Origin: Candidatus Nitrosopumilus sp. | GTDB taxonomy: Archaea > Thermoproteota > Nitrososphaeria > Nitrososphaerales > Nitrosopumilaceae | Assembly (NCBI GenBank): GCA_029880665.1 | Contig: JAOUNZ010000080.1 | Coordinates: 1-5,484, forward strand | DNA: 5,484 nt | Direction of reading: 5' to 3' | Translations under genes and position numbers: made by a program | Notes under the pieces: model-generated | Seen by the model: the letters and a program-made list of their open reading frames with translations, nothing else | What the model was told of the DNA's origin: nothing | Database searches by the model: none | In this document: positions 1 to 5,028 of the stretch, in pieces | Position numbering within the stretch: position 1 is the stretch's first letter | How the letters are laid out: each line of letters opens with the position of its first letter

Positions 1-205
1 GTTGATTTTGGATTTATCTGATCCTAGGACCGTGGATGAAGGAGTTACTGCACTTCCAGGAATAAAATTACTATTCAGAGATCAAATTGCAGAAATTTAT
101 GACGAAAGTGTCAAGGCTAGAGTTGGCATTGCTCCTGCAGTAGAGAAAATCATAGAAAAAGAACTACCGGTTTTATCTGCTAGAATGAAAAGACTAGATG
201 CCTAG
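1..205 (+). CDS. hemA: Glutamyl-tRNA reductase, C-terminal fragment (5' end outside window)
   Basis: Glutamyl-tRNA reductase makes glutamate-1-semialdehyde from glutamyl-tRNA using NADPH, the first committed step of C5-pathway tetrapyrrole (heme, siroheme, cobalamin) synthesis. The visible 67 residues begin with LILDLSDPRTVDEGV, followed by LPGIKLLFRDQI. This matches the family block where the NADPH domain ends (D-l-a-x-P-R-x-V-d, then l-P-G-v-x-l-y-x-x-D-d-l). After it comes a helix with PAVEKIIEKEL, matching the start of the long spinal helix (family form x-V-E-k-I-I-e-e-E). The frame is open at the left edge, so the TTG at base 2 is not the real start. The protein stops at TAG 203-205, about where the C-terminal dimerisation domain should begin in typical family members of roughly 400 residues. 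No continuation is visible in any plus-strand frame, and the next gene on the other strand starts 5 bp on. The identity rests on a short fragment. Confidence 0.72.
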   Translation, partial: LILDLSDPRTVDEGVTALPGIKLLFRDQIAEIYDESVKARVGIAPAVEKIIEKELPVLSARMKRLDA

Positions 206-229
206 TTTTCTTATAATCCTTGTTTTCTT
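206..229 (+). terminator. T-rich tract after hemA, possible archaeal terminator
   Basis: Immediately after the hemA stop the plus strand is T-rich, with TTTTC at 206-210 and TTGTTTTCTT at 220-229. Archaeal transcription often ends at such T-tracts without a hairpin. The tract lies inside the 3' coding end of the convergent DUF1059 gene, so its composition may simply reflect that gene's C-terminal lysine and glutamine codons. The call is weak. Confidence 0.28.
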
Positions 230-378
230 AAGAGAAATTGCATGATGGCTTCCTTAGAATAATCTATTCCATGTTCTTCATCAGTGTGGGTTCTAAACTC
301 ATCAATGACACTTTCTATTTCCCCCTCGGATACAAAATCACATTCAAACCCATAATCATTACACTTGAGTTTTGCCAT
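211..378 (-). CDS. DUF1059-family small metal-binding protein (55 aa)
   Basis: This small cytoplasmic protein belongs to the DUF1059 family, described as predicted small metal-binding proteins; its biochemical role is unknown. The sequence starts MAKLKCNDYGFECDF and continues through an acidic helix with FRTHTDEEHGIDYSKE to a basic end (LLRKQGL). Cys6, Cys13, His31 and His36 form a C-x6-C-x17-H-x4-H arrangement that could hold one metal ion. I chose the ATG at 378. The frame stays open upstream to 438, but that extension encodes a hydrophobic stretch (WIFILIIF) unlike the family, and a TATA box lies inside it 24-25 nt before the 378 ATG, as expected for a leaderless message. The stop (TAA, 213-211) is 5 bp from the convergent hemA stop. 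The gene lies downstream of the reductase gene on the same strand but has its own promoter. Confidence 0.85.
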   Translation of the reverse strand: MAKLKCNDYGFECDFVSEGEIESVIDEFRTHTDEEHGIDYSKEAIMQFLLRKQGL

Positions 379-397
379 ACTTTGTAGAAAAATAATC

Positions 398-407
398 AAT
401 ATAAAAA
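398..407 (-). promoter_or_regulatory. TATA box for the DUF1059 gene
   Basis: Read on the minus strand this is TTTTTATATT, centred about 24-25 nt upstream of the ATG at 378. In archaea the TATA box centre lies about 25-27 nt before the transcription start, so the predicted transcript begins at or next to the start codon. No Shine-Dalgarno motif is present between box and ATG. It lies in the 106-bp gap between the reductase and DUF1059 genes, which supports separate transcription. Confidence 0.6.
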
Positions 408-484
408 TCCACATGTATGAATCATCTAATGGTAACACTATTTTGGAATCACTGAAAATGCAAGTTTAATTATTGTAAAATTCT

Positions 485-1327
485 CTAACCGTATGACTCG
501 TATTTGATGCCAAAACTTCCATCTGGCTTTTTCTCATGCTCTGTGACAAATCCTTTCGGACCTAAATATTCAATTACTCCGTCAATTGTTCCTTGATATC
601 CACAAATGTAGATGATTGAATTCTCCGGAGTTAGTTCCTCTCCCACCATTTCTTCTACTGGTGATAACCCAGTTTTTTTATCAGGTGCAAAAAATGACTC
701 TACTCTACCCACATGACCATTCCATGATCTATTGAAATATTCTTTTGGTCTGCTAATTGCAGCTCTGTATCTGAAATTCCATTGGTCTCTTCCCCTTTTC
801 TCACTCTCTGATTCTAAATCTGTTAAAAGACGTTTGTAGCTTAATTCATCCACATAGCTTGCACCATGAAGTACAATCACTTCGCGTTTATCATTAGTAT
901 CGTGGAAATGTTTTGCAAATGCAATAAATGGCGCCAATCCTGTCCCCCCGCCTACACAAATTACTCGTCTGTTGTCTTTTTGACCATTGGGTAATCTGTC
1001 ACTAATTTGCAATGCAGCTCCAGTTGGCTCACCAAGATATACTTCATCACCGACACTTAGATAAAATAATTCAGTTGTAACTCTACCTGGAAGTGGTTTT
1101 CTTACCCATCTAATTACAAATTCAAAATAATCTCTATTCTCTGCATGTGATGCAATTGAATATGCTCTTCTGACAATCTTTTTTTCTGATGGTATTGGAA
1201 GACCTATTGTCAGAAACTGACCTGTCTTATATTGCGGCATTCCTTTTTCAGGAACTAATCTGATAATTACAAGATCTTCTTTTAGTAACTCACTGTAAAT
1301 GACCCTTGCTTTCATTTCAGTTACCAT
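485..1327 (-). CDS. Ferredoxin-NADP reductase-like FAD/NAD(P)-binding oxidoreductase
   Basis: This 280-residue flavoprotein should move electrons between NAD(P)H and a one-electron carrier such as ferredoxin or flavodoxin in the cytoplasm. The N-terminal FAD-binding beta-barrel (about 1-110) has GQF at 36-38, the flavin-binding R-x-Y-S motif at Arg54-Ser57 (RRAYSIAS) and PGRVTTEL at 80-87. The C-terminal nucleotide-binding domain (about 118-280) has the glycine-rich GGGTGLAPF at 126-134 and the late Cys-Gly motif ICGYQGTID at 241-249, with Cys242 near the nicotinamide site. It ends in a short tail with aromatic residues (KYESYG). The length and motif order fit the bacterial FPR-type subgroup. 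The reductase's partner, and whether it prefers NADPH or NADH, cannot be read from the sequence. I keep the ATG at 1327, which lies about 29-31 nt after a TATA box; an ATG at 1315 (MKARV) is a possible alternative. No iron-sulfur cysteine cluster is fused to it. Confidence 0.88.
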   Translation of the reverse strand: MVTEMKARVIYSELLKEDLVIIRLVPEKGMPQYKTGQFLTIGLPIPSEKKIVRRAYSIASHAENRDYFEFVIRWVRKPLPGRVTTELFYLSVGDEVYLGEPTGAALQISDRLPNGQKDNRRVICVGGGTGLAPFIAFAKHFHDTNDKREVIVLHGASYVDELSYKRLLTDLESESEKRGRDQWNFRYRAAISRPKEYFNRSWNGHVGRVESFFAPDKKTGLSPVEEMVGEELTPENSIIYICGYQGTIDGVIEYLGPKGFVTEHEKKPDGSFGIKYESYG

Positions 1328-1352
1328 ACAAGAAGTTTTTTTGTGACTTTGG

Positions 1353-1364
1353 ATAAATATATTT
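1353..1364 (-). promoter_or_regulatory. TATA box for the FNR-like reductase gene
   Basis: The minus-strand reading is AAATATATTTAT, the strongest TATA-like stretch in the 111-bp gap between the phosphatase and reductase genes. Its centre lies about 29-31 nt upstream of the ATG at 1327, which predicts a leader of only a few nucleotides. No ribosome-binding motif follows. This suggests the reductase does not depend on read-through from the phosphatase gene. Confidence 0.58.
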
Positions 1365-1438
1365 CTGTTATGGTTTGATTCAAAAATTAGATAATTGTTC
1401 TAAAATGCCAAATTAACTGTAAAATTTATCATAATGAT

Positions 1439-2257
1439 TCAATTAGTGTTGTTGAGTTGCTGACCGATTAGTAATGCTATTTCATCAAGAATTTTCTGGT
1501 TTGAAGCAGCAATAAAGGAAATTCTTGTTTCATAACTTAGGTCTGCATCTAATGGATTCAAATCTGCATCGAATAGAAAACCTCCTGCTTCTTTGATAAT
1601 TATATATCCTGCTGCAATGTCTTGAATTCGAATTTTTCCTCTTAAATCAATAAAAATATCCATCACCCCTCTAGCAAAAAGCGCCATTTCCAGAGCATTT
1701 GCTCCGAAATGCCTGGTGTGTTCATGTTCTTCATAAACTGGAGATAATCGCTTCATCAACTCTGATGATGCACCCGATGTATTGATTCCAATTATTTTGT
1801 ATATTGGTTCTTTATCATACACTTTGATTTGCCCTCCATTAAAAAATGATCCTTTATTTTTTGAAGCCCAATACATTTCTCCATTTGACAAATCTGTAAT
1901 TACGCCATCTGTAATAAAACTGAGTTTACTTCCAGTTGCAAATGCTAACGAACTACAGAAAAATGGTACTCCTCTAACTGCATTAGCAGAACCGTCAATT
2001 GCATCCATTATAATATAGCCTTTGGAATTATTTGATAATTCAACTCGTCCGCACTCTTCACCTAAAACAATGCACTCAAAATTGATTTCCTTTAGGTAAT
2101 CTAAAACAGTTTTTTCAGCAACAATGTCTATGTTTCTTGAAATGTCTCCTCCTGCACCTATGCCAAAATTACCTGCAGCATGTTCAGTACCTGCAAGTTC
2201 TTTTACATTTTCATAAATTTTTTTTGAAGCTTCACGAAGAATTTCTATCACTTCCAT
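1439..2257 (-). CDS. Inositol-monophosphatase-family phosphatase (archaeal IMPase/FBPase type)
   Basis: This 272-residue Mg2+-dependent sugar phosphatase belongs to the inositol monophosphatase fold. Archaeal members often hydrolyse both inositol-1-phosphate (inositol-lipid or solute synthesis) and fructose-1,6-bisphosphate (gluconeogenesis); the sequence does not decide which applies here. The metal-site motifs are in order: Asp44 in the N-terminal helix region, GEECG at 66-70, DAIDGSAN at 85-92 (family D-P-I-D-G-T-x-N), and IQDIAAG at 211-217 with Asp213 followed by EAGG at 223-226. Two departures stand out: Ala86 replaces the usual proline, and Gln212 replaces the tryptophan of the family W-D-x-A-A-G. 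The metal-binding aspartates and glutamates are intact, so it should be active. Archaeal relatives also commonly vary at the tryptophan. The start ATG at 2257 lies 25 nt after a TATA-like element in the divergent promoter region. The stop is TGA at 1441-1439. Confidence 0.88.
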   Translation of the reverse strand: MEVIEILREASKKIYENVKELAGTEHAAGNFGIGAGGDISRNIDIVAEKTVLDYLKEINFECIVLGEECGRVELSNNSKGYIIMDAIDGSANAVRGVPFFCSSLAFATGSKLSFITDGVITDLSNGEMYWASKNKGSFFNGGQIKVYDKEPIYKIIGINTSGASSELMKRLSPVYEEHEHTRHFGANALEMALFARGVMDIFIDLRGKIRIQDIAAGYIIIKEAGGFLFDADLNPLDADLSYETRISFIAASNQKILDEIALLIGQQLNNTN

Positions 2258-2277
2258 GTTTAGAATTCATTCATTCG

Positions 2278-2286
2278 TAATTTAAG
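2278..2286 (-). promoter_or_regulatory. TATA-like element for the IMPase-family gene
   Basis: The minus-strand reading is CTTAAATTA, centred 25 nt upstream of the ATG at 2257. Its spacing fits a leaderless transcript, but the match to the archaeal TATA consensus is weaker than at the other promoters here. It forms half of a divergent promoter pair with the element at 2310-2317; the two boxes are separated by 23 bp. Confidence 0.42.
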
Positions 2287-2309
2287 TGAAGGAAACATTC
2301 TTCGAAAGC

Positions 2310-2317
2310 ATAAATAA
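2310..2317 (+). promoter_or_regulatory. TATA box for the unknown gene-rfcL-zinc protein cluster
   Basis: ATAAATAA on the plus strand is centred about 25-26 nt before the GTG at 2339, so the expected transcription start falls on or next to that codon. It is the only convincing promoter seen upstream of the three clustered genes that follow. A purine-rich AAGGAA at 2322-2327 lies 11 nt before the GTG and could act as a weak Shine-Dalgarno only if transcription started earlier than predicted. Confidence 0.55.
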
Positions 2318-2338
2318 CAATAAGGAAGCTTAACAATT

Positions 2339-3454
2339 GTGAGTGGTAAAGATCAATCTGTCATAAGCAAAGAATCTCTGATGAGCACAAAACCTGGAAA
2401 ACAAATAATGAAACAGGCTTTATTCAAATCAAAAGGCTACAAATTATTTACCAAGTATAAAGAAGAAACGGAAGCTGAATTCCCAAACTTTACAGAAAGA
2501 TTTGTACAAGGTTTGTTTCATGAAATAAAGTCTGATTCTGATCCTAGTTCCACACAACAAGCATTTGGCAATGAAGTAGGTTCTACAGAAATCATTCTCA
2601 ATTCTTCTGAAATTGAGCCTATAAAATCAAAATTAGAAAGTTATGATGTATTAAAAGATCGAGTAAATCGAATTCTAAATTCAAATTTTGTAAAAATGAC
2701 TTTTCCTGTTTTTAACGGATTGTTTGATGGAGCATCTGATTATTCTGGAAGACATGACCCTCAATTAAAACAAGATGTAGTTGAAGGCCATATACTTGCA
2801 ATTGATTTAAGTGAACCCATGGATAGAATTGTAGATAAAGATGAAGATTTAGATTTTCTAGATGATTACAAACTAATGAATCCATATATTTTGAAATTAG
2901 CCAGAGATAAAATTTCTAAAGGAGGCGATCAAGTTCTAAAAAAATTTGAAGAAGGATTCAAAGATGCAAGAATTGGACAATACTTGGATGAAAAATTAAA
3001 ATCAAAACCCACAGATATGACTGAAGAAGAAATAACATTGTCTTACAAAAAATACCGTTCTGTTATGGGAACTGCTGGTAGAAACATGGCTTTAGCAGAA
3101 AGACCATTAGGTGAAATTTTCTACTTGGGAATGGCAAGAGCTGCAGAAGGTGTTGGATGTGGAAATGAAATTGAAGACTCGATTAAAAACGGATTTGTAA
3201 AAATCCCTTCATGGCCACTTTACTATTCATTATTAGCAAATGATGTCAAAAAAGGATTTGAGCTTACTTTAGAAAAAAGCAATCTTTATCTTCAAGATGC
3301 CCGACTCGCACTTGAGTTGCTGCCTGAAGGATTTTCCCACAAAGAATTTTTAGAATTTTTATTTTTGACTGTGGAACATTATAATCAGTATTGGTACAAT
3401 AAACTACTAAAGGCCAACAAATGGTCAGAGTTTGAATCTAAACTCCCCAAGTGA
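2339..3454 (+). CDS. Uncharacterised protein, first gene of rfcL cluster (371 aa)
   Basis: I do not recognise a characterised family. The 371-residue protein is soluble-looking, with no signal peptide and no convincing membrane segment, and has a single cysteine (Cys274). The N-terminal 50 residues are lysine-rich. Residues 156-180 are strongly acidic (SEPMDRIVDKDEDLDFLDDY). The part from about 236 to 350 looks like a compact helical domain: KKYRSVMGTAGRNMALAERP, then GEIFYLGMARAAEGVGCGNE, KIPSWPLYYSLLA and an aromatic end around EHYNQYWYNKLL. No Walker, HNH, PD-(D/E)XK or helicase motif is visible. The GTG start lies at the predicted leaderless transcription start; an in-frame stop at 2321-2323 excludes a long extension, while ATG 2381 (Met15) is a possible later start. 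The stop TGA (3452-3454) is followed directly by TAA. The tight link to rfcL suggests a replication or repair role, but that is guilt by association. It is probably a lineage-restricted archaeal protein. Confidence 0.82.
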   Translation: MSGKDQSVISKESLMSTKPGKQIMKQALFKSKGYKLFTKYKEETEAEFPNFTERFVQGLFHEIKSDSDPSSTQQAFGNEVGSTEIILNSSEIEPIKSKLESYDVLKDRVNRILNSNFVKMTFPVFNGLFDGASDYSGRHDPQLKQDVVEGHILAIDLSEPMDRIVDKDEDLDFLDDYKLMNPYILKLARDKISKGGDQVLKKFEEGFKDARIGQYLDEKLKSKPTDMTEEEITLSYKKYRSVMGTAGRNMALAERPLGEIFYLGMARAAEGVGCGNEIEDSIKNGFVKIPSWPLYYSLLANDVKKGFELTLEKSNLYLQDARLALELLPEGFSHKEFLEFLFLTVEHYNQYWYNKLLKANKWSEFESKLPK

Positions 3455-3462
3455 TAACATTG

Positions 3463-4620
3463 ATGTGGTCTGAAAAATATCGACCTCAGATTATTTCTGA
3501 TATGATAGGTAATGAGGAATCCCGTACAGCTGTAATGGAATGGTTTGCAAAATGGAAAAAAGGCACGAAACCTCTTCTTTTGATTGGTCCTCCTGGTATT
3601 GGAAAAACCACAATTGCGTATATTGTAGCTAAACAATTCGGATATGACATGATTGGTCTTAATGCAAGTGACGCCAGAAGTAAATCAAGAATTAATGAGA
3701 TTCTTACGCCTGTATTGGCCAATGTCAGTGTCATGGGATCTCCAATGATCTTTGTAGATGAGGTAGACGGGATTCACGGACGCAGTGATTTTGGCGGCAC
3801 TTCTGCTCTTGTTGATATTCTCAAAGAACCCACAGTCCCAATTATTCTTGCTGCAAACAGTGACACATCTGATAAAATGAAGAGTATTAAAAAAGTAGTA
3901 AAAACAATTTACTTCAAAAAAATTTCTCCTCGTCTATTGAGGATTTATCTTGAAAATATTTTGAAAAAAGAAAGTGCAAAATTAAGTCCAGGATCTTTAA
4001 TCAAAGTAATTGATAAATCCAAGGGCGACATTCGTTCAATGATTAATCTTGCACAATCATTTGTAACTGGATTTAACCCTCAAATAGAAACAACTTTTGA
4101 AAATATCAACATTGAAGATGGAATAAACACTTTCTTTAAAGCGAATTCAATTGAAGAAGCTAAAATCATTTTATATTCTATGCAAATTGATCCAAGAGAA
4201 AAAATTAACGCATTTTATTCTAGTATCATTACAAGCAACATCGATAATTACACACTTGCGAAACATTTAGAAATAATATCTGATGCTGATATGCTTTTTG
4301 GAAAAATTATGAAAACCCAGAATTGGAGACTCTTGCGATACCTGAATAATATTTTAATAAAATTATATCACAACGATGATAGAATTAGATATTCGCAATA
4401 TAATATCTCATGGCCTTTGCTTAATAGAATTCGTTGGGATGGCACCAAAATCAAATCATTATCATCCATTATGGCAAAAAAATTACACTTGTCATCGAGT
4501 ACTTTTGTAACGATTTGTCTTCCTTTCGTTTTATTTTGTATTAAAAATAAAACTTTGGAACTAGAATTAGAAGAGACATTTGGTGATGTTGTTAAAAAGG
4601 AGATTGAACTAATTCAATGA
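3463..4620 (+). CDS. rfcL: Replication factor C large subunit (clamp loader ATPase)
   Basis: RfcL joins several RfcS subunits to form the archaeal clamp loader, which opens PCNA and places it on primer-template DNA using ATP. The product starts MWSEKYRPQ, with the RFC-specific EKYRP at residues 4-8. The AAA+ motifs follow in order: Walker A GPPGIGKT at 42-49, NASDAR at 67-72, Walker B MIFVDEVDG with Asp99-Glu100, sensor 1 LAANSD with Asn132, and sensor 2 GDIRS with Arg191. HGRSDFGG at 105-112 matches the large-subunit type. The RFC collar domain fills roughly 215-380. I chose ATG 3463, which gives the usual RfcL N-terminus and lies 8 bp after the upstream stop. A GTG at 3451 would add four residues and give a 4-bp overlap. 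At 385 residues it is shorter than many archaeal RfcL proteins. It lacks a charged linker and any obvious C-terminal PCNA-binding Q-x-x-h-x-x-F-F peptide, ending KKEIELIQ. No rfcS is adjacent. Confidence 0.94.
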   Translation: MWSEKYRPQIISDMIGNEESRTAVMEWFAKWKKGTKPLLLIGPPGIGKTTIAYIVAKQFGYDMIGLNASDARSKSRINEILTPVLANVSVMGSPMIFVDEVDGIHGRSDFGGTSALVDILKEPTVPIILAANSDTSDKMKSIKKVVKTIYFKKISPRLLRIYLENILKKESAKLSPGSLIKVIDKSKGDIRSMINLAQSFVTGFNPQIETTFENINIEDGINTFFKANSIEEAKIILYSMQIDPREKINAFYSSIITSNIDNYTLAKHLEIISDADMLFGKIMKTQNWRLLRYLNNILIKLYHNDDRIRYSQYNISWPLLNRIRWDGTKIKSLSSIMAKKLHLSSSTFVTICLPFVLFCIKNKTLELELEETFGDVVKKEIELIQ

Positions 4621-4928
4621 GCTGGAGAAAAATTCCTATGAAATTTCCAGGAACATGTATTGTATGTAATGAAAAAATTGAGGTCGATGAAATTGGATTA
4701 TGGGCAAAAGGATTAGGCGTAAAACATGAAAAATGCGCACAAATTGATCAATTGCCATGTATTGTGTGTGGTGCACCTGCGGGATGCCCTCAATGCGAAT
4801 TTCTTGAAAACTGTGATATTCAAAATGTATCTAAATTCTGTATTTGCAAGAAATGCAGTGAAGAAAAAGACGCTTTTAGTAATTACCAGAAATCTACAAA
4901 CAAAAAATTTCACCTTCTTAACTCATGA
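4617..4928 (+). CDS. Cysteine-rich zinc-finger-like protein coupled to rfcL (103 aa)
   Basis: This 103-residue protein of unknown function has 11 cysteines within residues 14-80 and is very likely a zinc protein. The first module is FPGTCIVCNEKI with Cys14 and Cys17, then GLWAKGLGVKHEKC with His37 and Cys40, resembling a treble-clef or zinc-ribbon binding site. The second module holds Cys48 and Cys51 (C-x2-C), Cys57 and Cys60 (C-x2-C), Cys66, and Cys75, Cys77 and Cys80. That is enough for one or two more metal sites; an iron-sulfur cluster cannot be excluded. The C-terminal 20 residues are lysine- and serine-rich and probably flexible. The ATG overlaps the rfcL stop (ATGA, 4617-4620), and a GGAG at 4599-4602 lies 14 nt upstream, farther than ideal. 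Met8 (4638) is a less likely start. Such proteins may bind nucleic acid or bridge replication factors, but that is only inferred from its position. Confidence 0.83.
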   Translation: MSWRKIPMKFPGTCIVCNEKIEVDEIGLWAKGLGVKHEKCAQIDQLPCIVCGAPAGCPQCEFLENCDIQNVSKFCICKKCSEEKDAFSNYQKSTNKKFHLLNS

Positions 4929-4955
4929 ATTTGGAAAAATAATCAATTATACTTG

Positions 4956-4973
4956 AATTTTTGTAAAAATTTT
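4956..4973 (+). terminator. AT-rich inverted repeat with T-tract, possible terminator of rfcL cluster
   Basis: AATTTTT (4956-4962) and AAAAATT (4965-4971) are perfect inverted repeats with two bases between them, and two further T residues follow before ATG. The five-T run at 4958-4962 and the four-T run at 4970-4973 are themselves typical of archaeal termination signals. The stem contains only A-T pairs and would be weak, so the T-tracts are the better evidence. It sits 27 bp after the stop of the cysteine-rich protein and before the carboxylase promoter. Confidence 0.4.
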
Positions 4974-4994
4974 ATGCTACTGAAACAAACTAAA

Positions 4995-5003
4995 TTAATA
5001 TAT
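4995..5003 (+). promoter_or_regulatory. TATA box for the acyl-CoA carboxylase gene
   Basis: TTAATATAT is centred about 30 nt upstream of the ATG at 5029, predicting a leader of roughly 0-5 nt. An in-frame ATG at 5002-5004 overlaps this box, so it should not be transcribed at its 5' side and is not a plausible start. There is no Shine-Dalgarno motif between box and start. Confidence 0.6.
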
Positions 5004-5028
5004 GAAACCCTCTTGCATTAGATTATTA

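Noticed and set aside
379..438. N-terminal extension of the DUF1059 protein containing a hydrophobic stretch (possible membrane anchor)
   Set aside because: The extension contains the TATA box of the gene and is unlike family members; the ATG at 378 fits both the family N-terminus and the promoter spacing.
1428..1438. Small palindrome ATCATAATGAT after the phosphatase stop
   Set aside because: Its arms are only 5 bp, next to an AT-rich region where such repeats arise by chance, and no strong T-tract follows on the minus strand.
1328..1438. Intergenic gap examined for tRNA, small RNA or a riboswitch
   Set aside because: Only the reductase TATA box stands out; no cloverleaf, GC-rich stem or conserved RNA motif was seen.
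1782..2018. Plus-strand open frame of 78 codons
   Set aside because: It lies wholly inside the phosphatase gene on the opposite strand, whose family motifs are clear, and has no promoter or recognisable product.
3385..3734. Two minus-strand open frames opposite the end of the unknown gene and the start of rfcL
   Set aside because: They are antisense to the well-supported RfcL N-terminal AAA+ region and resemble no protein family.
4713..4956. Open frames on both strands overlapping the cysteine-rich protein
   Set aside because: They are frame shadows. The 4617-4928 frame has the start overlap with rfcL and a coherent metal-ligand pattern, which the others lack.
5002..5028. Alternative in-frame ATG start for the carboxyltransferase
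   Set aside because: The codon overlaps the TATA box, so it would lie upstream of the predicted transcription start.
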